A stretch of DNA of 64,000 nt from Hyperoodon ampullatus (GCA_949752795.1 OX457070.1:39699185-39763184); one strand, 5' to 3'. Counted from the stretch's first letter, positions 38,396-51,184 are shown. Numbers and translations: made by a program. Notes: generated by a model from the sequence alone, not told the origin.

Positions 38396-38610
38396 CAGAG
38401 GTCAGCCAACTAAAGCCCTCAGGCCAAATCCAGCCAGTCACCTATTTTTGTAATAGATTTTTACTGGAACACAGTCATGCCAATTTATTTGCCTATTGTC
38501 TGTGTCACTTTTGGTCTATGAGGCACAGTTAAGTAGTTGCAACAGAGAACTCTGGCCCACAAAGCTTAAGATATCTACTCTCTATCTACAAAAAAAGTTG
38601 GCTGACTCTG
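38396..38610. mobile_element. hAT-Charlie relic, MER3-like
   Basis: 215 bp bounded by inverted termini CAGAGGTCAGCCAAC and GTTGGCTGACTCTG. The interior 'taaagccctcaggccaaatccagcc' and 'ttactggaacacagtcatgcc' matches non-autonomous hAT elements of the MER3 type. The 8-bp flanks no longer match well, as expected for an old insertion. The exact family name is from memory. Confidence 0.75.
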
Positions 38611-40674
38611 GTAGACTCCAGATCCATCTTCAACTGCTCTAGCTCTGCATACTTTCTCTCAGAGAGCGCATTTTTCATTACTTATGGTTTCAATTCCTTC
38701 TTCTATAGAAATGACTCCACAACCTCTATTCACAGTCACGACCTCTCTTTTGAACTTCAATCATAGATTTCTAACTGCCTACTAAGCATCCCCACCTACC
38801 CACCCACCAAAAGAATAAATCACCATTACTTCAAGGTAGCTAAGATTGACTTCATCTTTTCCCTAAAGCCAACTGTTTACTACATCAGGCACCCAATCAC
38901 TAGGATTTGAAAATTTGGTGTCTTTATTTCCTTCCAACATCCAAGTAGCAAACTATAAGAAAAAAACAAACTCACATATTCTTTATGTATGTCAAATAGT
39001 TTTTGTTTCTATTGCCATCACCCCTATAGGCTTAAACCCCAAAACCTCACCCTTAGAATAATGTCATCACCAACAGTCTCCCTGTGGTCAGTCTCTTATG
39101 TCTCCAGTGATCTATCGGTCAGTGATCTATCTATACACCACTTTGTGTATCACAATCCTCCTCTGTAGCTCCCCATTACCAAGAGCAGGGTTGTCAAACT
39201 GTGGCTGAGACTGTCCCATGTGAGGATGCTGCAAAATGACTTCAAGGGGCCCACAAGTCCCACTGAACACACTAAGAGTTTTCTGATGCTGAGTATCCCG
39301 AGTAGATGCATTACTATCTCTATTTTTCAAAGGTACATAGATGTTTTTCTGATAATTAAAATACAAATTTGCTTCTTAAAATTACATTTCATCATAACTT
39401 TTTCCCACTCTCTATTTTCCCAAGCAATTGATTCTAAAGGTGCAGCTACTTGTTTTCTGTATTTCATAATGAAAGGGTCCTCACTGGCCATTAAATGCCT
39501 ACTCTATCTTCAGAGAGGGTCTATTATCAATTCACAGTGGAACTATGGGAGGCTAGGACCTCAGCTTTTGGAGGGAAAAGTGAAAGGATAAAATAGTCTA
39601 AATGCAACTCTCTTCCTTTCCTCTCTCCTTGGATAAGAACTACAGACTTAGAGGACTTTGTGGGGTATAGAAAGGCCTTGGGGGAACAAAAAGGCTGCTC
39701 AGGTCTAACTCAGTTCTAGACTTGAAAAGAAAGGAATACATGTATCCTGATGTTTCTACACTTTCCAGCTCTGGTGATCAGAGAGGGTAAGCAGGTCAGG
39801 ACTCAGGACAGAAGCTTCAGTGAATGATATGTATTTGGCAGCTTTGTCCTCTCAGTCATATTTTTTAGAAACCTAAAAAAGGTGGTGGAAAAGTGAACAT
39901 GTGTACAGATGTAACACAGGGGCCTCTAAGTCCACATTTTTAGCCTTGCGGGATCAATTGCTTTCAGCTTAGCCCTTGTGCCAGGTCCCATCTTTATCTC
40001 CCACCACCTCCCTATGGTCTGTCTGATATGTGGTGGTGATTCTCCTCTCTGCCTGGCATGTTATGTCACTGTATCTCTGGCACCCAGTGCAGTGCTATCA
40101 ACCAGCAAGCAGAGAGAAGCACAAAATTGTTTGTGTTGCCAATATCCCCTGGCTGCAGAGTAATCCTAAAGTTCTACTTTTTGTTCATGTGTTGATTAGT
40201 TTGTTATGGTAAACACTCAGGCTGATTTACAGAAACCATATCTCAGAAGTCTCTCCAGCATCACAGAACTTAGAGGGAGGTAGAATGGGAAAGCTGGACA
40301 AGATTTGGGGGAAGAATTTTATCTATCAGGTGTGAAACTTTGAGTTAGTTGATTTCTCAGAAATTCAGTCCCCTCTGTGGTAACTTGGAATAACCACTGT
40401 GACCTCATTCCAGTTATAATGACTACAGGAAATGAAGTATGTAAGGGTCCAGCATGGTACTGATACATAGCTGGCACCCAACAGGTGTTTCAAGAAGAGG
40501 GAGGGATAGATGGGGATTTGGGACTAAAACAAGGCCCTTTAACCATATTCCACCTGCTTTAGTGTAGGTCTGAATTATGTTTAGCCTAGGATTATATTCC
40601 AAGGATATCTGCAGGGGCAAGTTGCTCTGATCCAGTCAAAGGGAATTCTTGGATCTGAGAGTGTTTAACCAGGA
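38611..40674. other. unique intergenic sequence
   Basis: Frames of 60-123 codons on both strands overlap one another and show no domain. No named repeat recognised with confidence. Confidence 0.45.
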
Positions 40675-40935
40675 GTGAATTAATATTTATTGAGCTCCTA
40701 GGGCACATCAGCCAGTTTAGCAGGTCTTTTATGTATGTTTTATTTCATACTCACAACTATTCTCTGATATAGATAGGATTATTTCTCCTGTTTATGACCT
40801 TAAGAAAAATAAGGCCAGAGAGGTTCAGTAAATTCCTTGTATCCACTCAGTTATTAAACAGCAGAGAAGGACTTGCAATCAGGTCTAGGTGATTCTAGAG
40901 CACTTCTGCTCCTTCTAAATCACCAACCTGTCTCT
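40675..40935 (-). repeat. MIR SINE
   Basis: Reverse-oriented and near full length: 'aatatttattgagctcctagggcaca', 'atgttttatttcatactcacaac', 'aataaggccagagaggttcagtaaattcc', 'aatcaggtctaggtgattctagagcac'. Confidence 0.8.
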
Positions 40936-42714
40936 CCTATAGACTCTTCATGAAGTCACCCTTATCAATGTTCATGGCCACTGTTCAACTTCCTTGTATA
41001 TCATCATCCCTTTCTACATCCAATAGATTATTTCATGAGTAGAAAAGGCAGCATGTGTTTACAACACTCAAGTCTATATATTTAAAATAATAATTACTGA
41101 AATGTCTGAAAAAAGCAGGACCACCCTGAGAATAAGTGCAATCACTCCCTGTGAGACAGGGAGTTGGTCATCACCTAACTACCCAGAATTAATCCAACTT
41201 GGCTCTGATGGAAGTCACAACCACTTATGGCTGGCATGATGCCTTTCGTCTGGGTTTTTGATCTGTCTGAAAGATAACTTTGATTACTGGAAAGTCTAAT
41301 TTCCTGTCCTCACTTGCTGAAGCAGGAAGTTGGTAGAAACTGTTTACATCCAGGACTTGCAGGGTGAACCTCTCAGAACCTGGTTCATATATAAGTAAAT
41401 AGTAAGTAAAATAAGGATAAAATGATGACATTCTTCAAGAAACAGCTTTAGGTCCTTGAAAATGATTATTTGTTTGCCTGCAACTGTAAAAATGAGTTTC
41501 AGGCAATAGCTTTTCTTTTATATAGTAAATGATAAATGACCATTTAAACATTGACTCATCCACCAACCAAGATATAAAAAAACATAAAAACTTACTGCGC
41601 TAAAAGGGAATGTGAAGACTGAAGTCACCTGATTTTTCAACCCGGTGATTACACCATGGGGACATTCATTTGTCTTTACTTCAACTCTGGAATTGCATAA
41701 AATATATTCTGCCAGCCAAGAAAATCAAGCCCTTTAGCTCCTACACATTATATATTTTTTCCTGACCCTGTATATATGTTTTTCATCGAAGTTAGTATAT
41801 CCTCTTAGACTTTGAAAACTGTGATGTTGAGTCAACTATCCATTCTAGCACCCGGGAAAAGTGGGAATATCCTTCTTTGAATACTTACTTTGCCAAAAGA
41901 GCATGCAAAAATGTTATTCACTTGTAAGGGTCAGAGCCTGGGCTGGGAAATTGCCTTCCATACTGAGATCAAATCAGAAGAACCAAAGCAAAGAAAAAAG
42001 GAGATACAATTTTAGCAAGGGAAATTTTTTTCTGTAAGCACTTATTATTTTTACTCTTTTCAAAAAATAATATCACAAAAATAAATATCTTCACAAAAAT
42101 AAATATCCCATGTTCACTTTCCACGTAACCTCAACAACACTAGTAATATAATGTCTTACAGTTAAAATGTTTAAACGAGAGAAAAGGAAAGAGAGTAGAA
42201 ACAGGAGAAGGAGAGAATGTAAATAATTTTTCTGGCATCAAGGGAAGAGGAGAGCCTGACCTTGAAATTTTCAGTAAGTACTTGTCTGGCAGATCACAAA
42301 ATTCTCAAAATTCAACCAATTCAGTATCTTCCTTTCTTAGGTACAAGTGCTATGGGATAAACATTTTGGCTTTAGATAATTGTTATTATCCTCTCCCACT
42401 CCCCTGCCCTGCTAGTCACAGCAGGATACATTATTTGCAAACCTATTATTTTCTACCATTAGTGTATCTATGGTTTTTAAATGGATTTCCAAAGCATGAA
42501 GTAAGTGATATTGAGGAATTAATGCCAATTTTTACTTACTGTTGGCAGCATTTCTTAAATAAGAATGCAAAAATATTGTCATGTCAAATATTAGACGGTG
42601 GAGCTAACCTCCACCCTCACCTCCAAAGTAAAACTACTTATCTTCCCCTTTAGAAGCAACCTTAACTTTAATTGGACAACATTTTTATATATCTATTTGC
42701 ATATAAACAGATTG
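40936..42714. other. unique intergenic sequence
   Basis: A 123-codon plus frame (42282-42653) is the longest here. It starts in A-rich DNA and shows no recognisable domain or clear splice context. Confidence 0.4.
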
Positions 42715-43200
42715 AAATGCATATTAGCTTCCTATTGTTGCTGTAACAAACTGCCACAAATTTAGTGACTTAAGCAACATAACTTCATTATCTGACAGTT
42801 CTGTAGAAGTCTCATGAGGCTAAAATCAAGGTGTCAGCCTCTTCCTGACAGTTAAGAGAAGAATCTGTTTTCTTGCCTTTTTCTGTTTCCAGATGCTGCT
42901 TACTTTCCTCGGTTTGTGGCCTCCTTTCTCCATCTTTAAAGCCAGCAATGACTAGTTGAAGCCTCAAATTGCATCATTTTTGACCTTCTGCCTTCCTCTT
43001 TCCTTTTTAAAGACCTTATTGATCACCTTGGGCTTGACCAGATACTCCAGGATAATCTCTCTAATTTAAAGTCGATTGATTAGCAGCAACCTTAATTCTA
43101 TCTGCAACCTGATTCTACTTTGCCATGTATAGTAACATATTTACAGGTTCTGAGGATAAGGACATGGACTTCTTTGGGCATCTTGCTTGCAAAAAAATGT
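42715..43200 (-). mobile_element. MLT1-like LTR (ERVL-MaLR relic)
   Basis: Reverse-oriented solitary LTR: 'ttcctattgttgctgtaacaaactgccacaaatttagtgacttaa', 'acagttctgtagaagtctcatgaggctaaaatcaaggtgtcag', ending near 'gttctgaggataaggacatggacttctttggg'. Ancient non-coding remnant of a mammalian endogenous retrovirus-like family; no internal genes adjoin it. Confidence 0.75.
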
Positions 43201-43319
43201 ATACATATATATAAACTTATATATGTATATCTTATATATATATATGAGATAAATACTGAACTCTAAATAGATATTTTTATTTTTTAACTTGGTGTTTTAA
43301 TGGTTTTATTTTATGTTTT
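43201..43319. repeat. AT-rich simple repeat
   Basis: Imperfect TATATA runs and a T-rich stretch linking the LTR to the L1 3' UTR. Confidence 0.7.
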
Positions 43320-43605
43320 CCTTTATTTTTTTGAAGTATAGTTGATTTACAATGTTGTGTTAATTTCTACTTTACAGCAAAGTGATTCAGTTATACATAT
43401 ATATATATATATATACACACATTCTTTTTCATATTCTTTTCTATTATGGTTTACCACAGGATATTGAATATACTTCCCTGTGCTGTACAGTAGGACCTTG
43501 TTGTTTATCCATTCTATATATAATAGTTTGCATCTGCTAATCCCAAACTCCCAATCCATCCTTCCACCAGCCAGCCCCATTCCCCCTTGGCAACCACAAG
43601 TCTGT
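43320..43605 (-). mobile_element. L1 3' UTR, artiodactyl/cetacean type
   Basis: 'gaagtatagttgatttacaatgttgtgttaatttctactttacagcaaagtgattcagttatacata', then a TA microsatellite (43392-43420), then 'ttaccacaggatattgaatatacttccctgtgctgtacagtaggaccttgttg' and 'cccccttggcaaccacaagtctgttct'. Only the 3' UTR is present. Confidence 0.9.
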
Positions 43606-44654
43606 TCTTAAATAGATATTTTTAAGTTGTGTTACTTTTTAAAAAATATGCTTCTAAATTTTAAAATAAAATGTTATAAAAATACTAGATGTTTGAAGTT
43701 ATGTTTTTAGAACAAGCTTCAAGTTTAGAAAGGTTTGACTTTCTTTTAGAAATATGCAAAAAAAAAAAAAAAAAAACCCTTTCTGCTTCTCCTTTTGTCT
43801 ATCTCTTGGTGTTTTCTGCTTTTGGTATAATTTTTGCATCATCAAGGTATATAACACTTAAACTCAGTCCCCAAAACTGAATTTCACAGTTGGTTATCTG
43901 AGGTTTATATTCAAATATAGTCAACAGTCACTATCAATCATTTCTCCACTGCTGAGTTATTTATTCTTATTCTTCTCTCTGTTGCCTGGTATTCACCTTC
44001 ATATAGTTCTTAATTTCAAGAAGGTTCACAGATGCTGTACTTCCCTAGACCTTCTATGCTTAAGAATATCTGGTTTTGGTTTTGATACCTGGATGATAAA
44101 CATCTTGAGTCACACTTCCTTAACAGTAGGACTTTGCAGGAATTTTTCTATGGTCTTCTGGAACTAAATGTTGCTTGGAGAAGTCAGAGGCCAGCATGAT
44201 TTTTTTTTTTTGCCTCAATGAATAAACATTTTTTTAATTACTTGAAATTTAATAATTTAACCAGGCTAAATTTTATCAGTTTTTTTTTTCTGGAACATAA
44301 TATCTTTAAATGTACTTAATCAGTTTTTCCCTTAATTTCAGAGAAAATTTCTACTATCACATGGTGGAATTGTATGTTCCTTTTATAGATTTTCAATGCT
44401 AGGATGCACATTATAAATTGCATTAACTCATCTTAATCTTCATTCCTTTGTAATACCTTATTTCTAATTACTTTTCTTTCTTTGTCTTTTCCCTCTGCAC
44501 TTATTGTGAATGTCTTATGACTTCTCTATGTCAGTACTTATAGAACAACTGTGTTTACAGGTCTGCAGGATGGGTTTCTGGAAATAGGGAGACTAAATTG
44601 TGGCAACCTACCTAAGGGAGTCATGGCATAGTACCTATGAAGCTGTGTTCCCAT
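43606..44654. other. T-rich sequence, origin uncertain
   Basis: An A17 run lies near 43757, with further T runs at 44200 and 44281. The T-rich texture suggests a very old reverse-oriented LINE, but I cannot align it by eye. Confidence 0.3.
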
Positions 44655-44850
44655 ATCAACATTGACAATCTAAGTTATGTTTAGTTCTTTATAGCTTATA
44701 GAGTAATTTCATGTATATCATCTAACATTCACACAGTTCTGACACAGACAGGGTAATATTATTCCCACTTTTCAGATGTGTGTAAGCAGTCAACTAAATC
44801 ACTTGCCTATAATGAGAATATTAGATAATGTTAATATAAAACCCATTGCT
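44655..44850 (-). repeat. MIR SINE fragment
   Basis: 'tatcatctaacattcacacagttctgacacagacagggtaatattattcccacttttcagatgtg' is a diverged reverse MIR core. Confidence 0.6.
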
Positions 44851-44879
44851 GTTTAGCTGACTCAGTCTTTTTCTTCCTT

Positions 44880-45300
44880 GCCTATCTCCACTATAAAGGA
44901 AAATACTCATTTTCCCAGTTATCCTTGCAGCTGGAGGTGGCCATGTGACATATTTCTGACTGATGAGATGGAAGAAATTCTGCTGCAGGGGTGGATTGGG
45001 GGAAAGCTTTTGCTTTTCTGATAAAGCAGTGGGCAGTACTGATATCTGTCTCCCCCATTCCATCTTGGCTTGATGTGAACACAGTGCCAAGATTCAGGGC
45101 AGTCATTGTGGACCCATGAGGAAAAGGCCAGGAGCAATTCAGTTGACATCAGCTTCAACAAGGTTGAGTCATGGAACCAATGTCATCAGCTCCCTGCCTA
45201 TCTCTAAACCCCTTATTATGGGAGAAAAATAAGCCTCTCTTTGTCTAACTCATATTAGTAATATTTTATACTACTTGTGGCCAAAGCATTCCTAATACTA
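44880..45300 (+). repeat. possible old LTR-like repeat, not named
   Basis: 'cagttatccttgcagctggaggtggccatgtgacatatttctgactgatgagatg' and the end 'tactacttgtggccaaagcattcctaatac' have the look of a mammalian interspersed repeat with a polyadenylated 3' end. The three nested minus frames of 71-89 codons over it are not genes. Confidence 0.4.
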
Positions 45301-46060
45301 TCAACTGATAATGTTGTAAATGCAAGGAGATGATTTAAGCTCAGTATCATGTATAAATGTATCTTAAATTTGAATAATAAAGAAATAGTTTAAAAGTTAT
45401 AATCATTTTTTTCCCTGTTATTAACAAGATTAAGTTATCTCCCATAAGGAACAGAGACCTCACCTGGGAAGAAAAATTTTAGCATTTTAACTCATTGGGC
45501 AAGCATTCAAAATAAATTTTTCCAAGAAGCAAAGTTAATTTATGCCAGTTGAACAGAAAGTAATATTAGTTTAATTCATTGTGTTTCCAAGTAAACCAGA
45601 AGAATATGAATGACTAAAAATTCTCTGTGTATGAATCTAAATATGTTTACTGATTTGCAAGACTGTGCTAGACACTGAATGATTATTTTCATTTACATAG
45701 TATAAGCAATTCACTTTCTCATACATCTTAAAAGTCTACCTACACAAGAGATAAGAATTATGGTTTCTTATATTAAAATTGATATAATTTCATGAATCAT
45801 TTTCATTGACTGATGATTTATAAACTATTCCCCTTCTGGAAAACCATTATTTTTTGAAGCCTCTACTAGTTTCCAAAAACAAAAAAATCCCAACTTAATA
45901 AGTATCCTACCATGTTGTGACAATTTACAAGTTATGGGTGATCTGGGCAAATCTCTTAATTGGTTTTGAATTGTGCAGTTTGTCTCAGGATTATACAAAC
46001 ATTAAATAATTCAGAGTCTAAATGAAACCTTATAATGGAGCACACCAAAGTTGTTTAGGC
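45301..46060. other. unique AT-rich intergenic sequence
   Basis: No feature recognised; bounded on the right by a T17 run at 46067-46083. Confidence 0.45.
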
Positions 46061-46084
46061 AAGTTCTTTTTTTTTTTTTTTTTG

Positions 46085-46700
46085 ATAATCAGATAATTAC
46101 ACATAACTAGTCATCATTACTTTAAACAAATTACGTTCTGTTGAAGCATGAAAGAGGTTTCTTGGCACTAGTTTAACTAATCTTATTGACAATAGGTGCC
46201 TGTTGGCAAAACCTGTTTATTGGTGTTATGGTTTGGTTATACAGCATGTGTAGTTACTGCTCTGTAGTGAGGCCCTCTTAATTACATCATTTTTCAAATA
46301 AATATTTGTATCTTTTATTTTGAAAAATCACAGGTTCAGTCAGCTTGGCAAATGTGTGTGTATTTTGAATATGGAATGCTTTGTCTTTTATTCATTGTAG
46401 ATTATCTGTAATAATACACTGCTTCATGAGACAGCACTAGTGAAGAAAAACAGGTAAGCAGTTATTTGCTGTGCATTTAAGTACTTAAACGGTCACTCTG
46501 CTTTCAGACATTCTTGCCTAATTCACTGGAGTCAAATGGTTTAGAGTGCTGTGTCATGCCAATCAAGAGCATTAGCATCGTTTGCGCATTGGAAAAGCTT
46601 GTGCTCCGAGGAGTAGGGAACCTTTGGCTCTGTCTACAATGATTAAGTAAAATGGAAAACTAAGGCATTTATTCAACTAATTCTGGTGAAAAGAAAAAAA
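46085..46700. other. candidate conserved non-coding element
   Basis: A 600-base block with no repeat, no long open frame and moderate GC, containing homeodomain-type TAATTA cores, 'ccaatcaagagcattagcatcg' and 'tttgcgcattgg'. CpGs survive in an AT-rich context, which hints at constraint. Conservation cannot be tested here. Confidence 0.3.
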
Positions 46701-47379
46701 ATGTGGGGTCAATTATTCAAGTAGTTGTAAATGGTAACAGAGTTCAGTAGATAAGTACTGCACACTGTCTTCCCATTTTCTACAACTGGAATGTTTTTCT
46801 GTTTCTGTAGAATGAGGGGCACACTAGGAATACCACCATGGAACATCGCTTAGGGGATGGTCAGAGAAAAAGGGACAGTGAATTTTTCCATCTCTCATTG
46901 CTTTACAGGCTTAGCAGGTCTAGGCAGGATGATGATAAACCATTTCCACATAGTTGAATATACATCTAAAAGATCAGCAGCCTTTGGTCACTTAACTTTT
47001 TTTTTTTAGCATCTTTATTGGAGTATAATTGCTTTACAGTGGTGTGTTAGTTTCTGCTTTATAACAAAGTGAATCAGCTATACATATTCATATATCCCCA
47101 TATCCCCTCCCTCTTGCATCTCCCTCCCACCCTCCCTATAAAACCCCTCTAGGTGGCCACAAAGCACCAAGCTGATTTCCCTGTGCTATGTGGCTGCTTC
47201 CCACTAGCTATCTATTTTACATTTGGTAGTGTATATATGTCCATGCCACTCTCTCACTTCGTCCCAGCTTACCCTTCCCCCTCCCCGTGTCCTCAAGTCC
47301 ATTCTCTATGTCTGCATCTTTATTCCTGTCCTGTCCCTAGGTTTTTCAGAACCATTTTTTTTCTTTTAGATTTCATATA

Positions 47380-49645
47380 TATGTGTTAGCATACGGTATT
47401 TGTTTTTCTCTTTCTGACTTACTTCACCCTGTATGCCAGACTCTAGGTCCATCCACCTCACTACAAATAACTCAATTTCGGGTTTTTTTGGCTGAGTAAC
47501 ATTGCATTGTATATATGTGCCACATCTTCTTTATCCATTCATCTGTTGATGGACACATAGGTTGCTTCCATGTCCTGGCTATTGTATCTAAATAGACCTG
47601 CAGTGAACATTGTGGTGCATGACTCTGCTTGAATTATGGTTTTCTCAAGGTACATGCCCAGTAGTGGGATTGCTGGATTGTATGGTAGTTCTATTTGTAG
47701 TTTTTTAAGGAAGCTCCATACTGTTCTCCTTAGTGGCTGTATCAATTTACATTCCCACCAACAGTGCAAGAGGGTTCCCTTTTCTCCACACCCTCTCCAG
47801 CATTTATTGTTTCTAGATTTTTTGATGATGGCCACTCTGACTGGTGTGAGGTGATACTTCATTTTAGTTTTGATTTGCTGATTTGCATTTCTCTAATGAT
47901 TAGTGATGTTGAGCATCCTTTCATGTGTTTGTTGGCAATCTGTATATCTTCTTTGGAGAAATATCTATTTAGGTCTTCTGCCCATTTTTGGATTGGGTTG
48001 TTTGTTTTTTTGATATTGAGCTGCATAAGCTGCTTGTAAATTTTGGAGATTAATCCTTTGTCAGTTGCTTCATTTGCAAATATTTTCTCCCATTCTGAGG
48101 GTTGTCTTTCGTCTTGTTTATGCTTTCCTTTGCTGTGCAAAAGCTTTGATGTTTCATTAGGTCCCATTTTTTAATTTTTGTTTTTATTTCCATTTCTCTA
48201 GGAGGTGGGTCAAAAAGGATCTTTCTGTGATTTATGTCATAGAGTGTTCTGCCTATGTTTTCCTCTAAGAGTTTGATAGTGTCTGGCCTTACATTTAGGT
48301 CTTTAAACCATTTTGAGTTTATTTTTGTGTATGGTGTTAGGGAGTGTTCTAATTTCATTCTTTTACATGTACCTGTCCAGTTTTTGCAGCACCACTTATT
48401 GAAGAGGCTGTCTTTTCTCCATTGTATATTCTTACCTCTTTTATCAAAAATAAGGTGACCAGGGCTTCCCTGGTGGTGCAGTGGTTGAGAGTCCGCCTGC
48501 CGATGCAGGGGATACGGGTTTGTGCCCCGGTCCGGGAGGATCCCACATGCCGCGGAGCAGCTGGGCCCATGAGCCATGGCCGCTGGGCCTTCGCGTCCGG
48601 AGCCTGTGCTCCGCAACGGGAGAGGCCACAACAGTGAGAGGCCTGCCTACCGCAAAAAAAAGAAAAAAAAAAAAAAAAAAAAAAGGTGACCATATGTGCG
48701 TGGGTTTATCTCTGGGCTTTGTTCCCTGTTCCATTGATCTATATTTCTGTTTTTGTGCCAGTACCATACTGTCTTGATTACTATAGCTTTGTAGTATAGT
48801 CTGAAGTCAGGGAGCCTGATTCCTCCAGTGCCGTTTTTCTTTCTCAAGATTGCTTTGGCTATTCAGGGTCTTTTGTGTTTCCATATAAATTGTGAAATTT
48901 TTTGTTCTAGTTCTCTGAAAAATGCCATTGGTAGTTTGATAGGGATTGCATTGAATCTGTAGATTGCTTTGGGTAGTAGAGTCATTTTCACAACGTTGAT
49001 TCTTCTAATCCAAGAACATGGTATGTCTCTCCATCTGTTTGTATCATTTTTAATTTCTTTCATCAGTGTCTTATGGTTTTCTGCATACAGGTCTTTTGTC
49101 TCCTTAGGTAGGTTTATTCCTAGGCATTTTATTCTTTTTGTTGCAATGGTAAATGGGAGTGATTCCTTAATTTCTCTTTCAGATTTTTCATCATTAGTGT
49201 ATAGGAATGCAATAGATTTCTGTGCATTAATTTTGTATCTTGCTACTTTACCAAATTCATTGATTAGTTCTAGTAGTTTTCTTGTAGCATCTTTACGATT
49301 CTCTATGTATAGTATCATGTCATCTGCAAACAGTGACAGCATTACTTCTTCTTTTCTGATTTGGATTCCTTTTATTTCTCTTTCTTCTCTGATTGCAATG
49401 GCTAAAACTTCCAAAACTCTGTTGAATAATAGTGGTGAGAGTGGACAACCTTGTCTTCTTCCTGACTTTAGAGGAAATGGTTTCAGTTTTTCACCACTGA
49501 GAATGATGTTGGCTGTGGGTTTGTCACATATGGCCTTTATTATGTTGAGGTAAGTTCCCTCTATGCCTACTTTCTGGAGGATTTTTATCATAAATGGGTG
49601 TTGAATTTTGTCGAAAGCTTTTTCTGCATCTATAGAGATGTTCAT
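47380..49645 (-). pseudogene. L1 ORF2 fragment (reverse transcriptase and C-terminal region), disrupted
   Basis: The longest open piece, 48,863-49,645 (about 260 codons), contains reverse-transcriptase signatures [10 protein letters not shown] and the catalytic FADD motif. Later pieces in shifted frames (48,647-48,847; 48,050-48,455; 47,859-48,167; 47,539-47,862) carry the C-terminal features, including [17 protein letters not shown], the cysteine-histidine motif of L1 ORF2. At least three frame changes and the SINE insertion at 48,462 break it, so no functional product is expected. Confidence 0.9.
48462..48682 (+). mobile_element. CHR SINE, short form, nested in the L1
   Basis: Complete copy with a long A tail holding one G (48,654-48,682). 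The 10-bp duplication AAGGTGACCA (48452-48461 and 48683-48692) is L1 sequence, so the SINE arrived after the L1. The B box is changed to GGTTTGTGCCC, a CpG loss. Confidence 0.96.
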
Positions 49646-49655
49646 ATGGTTTACT

Positions 49656-50239
49656 TTTGAGGAATGACACTCAGGGTTTATAAGCTAATTATTGTGACTT
49701 GGCATGCTAAGTTATTAGACACCTTTTTTTTGGAGTGTTAGGAAGTCTGTACCCTTCAGCTTAAAATATTGCAATATTTATATACTTCCAAAACTTTTAA
49801 AAAATTATGCTACAAGGAAAAATGGGTCAAATTTTTCTTTTATATTATCTTCTATATTTTATAAAGCACTTTTATTGGATAACTGCTTTTACACCCAGAA
49901 TCAGTTATCAAAGTCTGTCCTTTCCCTGCTAATTTCAATGCTAACTCTGTTATAAATGAAGTTTGCTTACAAAGGTGGGCCTTATTTATGCGGGCTTCCT
50001 GTATAGGTGAATTTTCTCTTCTGTTCCATTAATCTATTTGTCTAATCCTGTGGCAATATCACCTACTTTAGTTTCTATGGCTTTATTAATTATTAAATTT
50101 TTGATATCTGAAAAGGAAAGTCTCCTCACTTTGAGTTTTTTTTTTTTTTTTTTTTAATTCAGGAGTATCTGTTATTTTAGAATTAGCTTACAGGTTAAAA
50201 ATTTATAGGGATTTTAAATAGCAAAAATTGACTCTTGTT
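49656..50239. other. unique AT-rich sequence with T21 run
   Basis: A run of about 20 T at 50137-50154 could be the tail of a lost reverse-oriented retroelement. Parts near 50,020-50,110 ('ttctgttccattaatctatttg') look like degraded L1 ORF2. Confidence 0.4.
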
Positions 50240-50770
50240 ATTAACAGGTATCTATTATTTTGTTATAAATCAACCTAAACTTGATGACATAAAAGAATAA
50301 TCATTTTGGTTTTCATGTATCACAGTTCTGGGGTTCATCTGGGATCAGCTGGGCAGTTCTTTCCTGGGATCTTTCATGTGGTTTCAGTCTGATGATGATG
50401 GAGGCTGAACACATCTTAAGGCCAGTCATTCACATGTCTGGAGGTTGAAGCTGGATGTCAGCTGGGACCTCAGCTGGGATGTTGGCTGGAAGTACTCCAC
50501 ACCTCTTCTCCCTGTTGTTTCTCTACTTCCCCATGACACAGGGACTAGATTTCTAGAACAAGCTAGTGTCACAAGAGGTCCAGGCAGAAGTCGCATCAAC
50601 ATTTACAACTTAGCCTCAGTATCACATACCATCATTTCTGCCACAGCTTAACCAATTAAGGGAGATGAACATAGACCCCTGCCCTCACCTCTCTGTGGTA
50701 GAAATGTCAATAAGGCATTGTAAGGAGAACAGATGAGAAAGGAAATCTTACTGTGGCCATATTGGAAAAA
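50240..50770. repeat. old interspersed repeat, related to 32215-32650
   Basis: Carries 'cacagttctggggttcatctgggatcagctgggcagttc', 'cattcacatgtctggaggttg' and ends 'gatgaacatagacccctgccctcacctctctgtgg'. Same family as the copy near 32,215; name uncertain. Confidence 0.5.
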
Positions 50771-50789
50771 AATGACCTGCCACAATTGT

Positions 50790-51184
50790 ATAGATCAACT
50801 TAGGAAAAACTAACATCTTCAACACTATTGAATTTCCCTATCCATTAACATGGTAAAACTCTCTTTAGATTTTCTTATTGTATTTAAATAAACTCTTATT
50901 TTTCCACAAATATCATATACATATTTTGTTAGAATTTTCACTAGGTACCTTATTTACCTTTTATGTCATTGTAAAGGTTATCTTTTTTAGAATATGTTTT
51001 CTAGCATTAGTTATTGGTATGTAGTAGTATTGCTCATTTTTGTATGTTAATTTTGTATTTAACAAAACTGCTATACTTTCTAATTAGTTATAATAAATTA
51101 TATCTATATTCTATTGAATTTTCTACATAGACAATCTTGTCATCTCTGACTAATGATGACAGGATTTTTTTCCAATTCATTTTA
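50790..51184 (-). mobile_element. old L1 ORF2 remnant, first segment
   Basis: T-rich text such as 'tatccattaacatggtaaaactctctttagattttc' and 'ttttgtatttaacaaaactgctatactttctaatta' is decayed reverse-oriented ORF2. It resumes after the MIR and again after the CHR SINE. Confidence 0.65.

Larger units (their letters stand above)
46995..49655 (-). mobile_element. 5'-truncated L1 with a nested CHR SINE
   Basis: A reverse-oriented L1. The poly(T) at 46998-47008 marks its 3' end and 46,995-47,380 is 3' UTR ('catctttattggagtataattgctttacagtggtgtgttag'). The remainder is the C-terminal half of ORF2. The 5' end is lost near 49,655, just upstream of the reverse-transcriptase active site, so ORF1, the endonuclease and the promoter are absent. 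The element cannot move by itself. Flanking duplications were not identified. Confidence 0.93.

Noticed and set aside
42715..43605. Possible provirus, because an LTR-like element is followed by reverse-transcribed sequence
   Set aside because: The second part is an L1 3' UTR, not retroviral, and there are no internal viral genes or second LTR.
48050..48631. 193-codon minus-strand frame that looks like a fusion protein
   Set aside because: Its first part is CHR SINE and its second part is L1 ORF2. It is an artefact of the nested insertion.
48969..49553. 194-codon plus-strand frame
   Set aside because: It is the antisense of L1 ORF2; the minus frame carries the reverse-transcriptase motifs.
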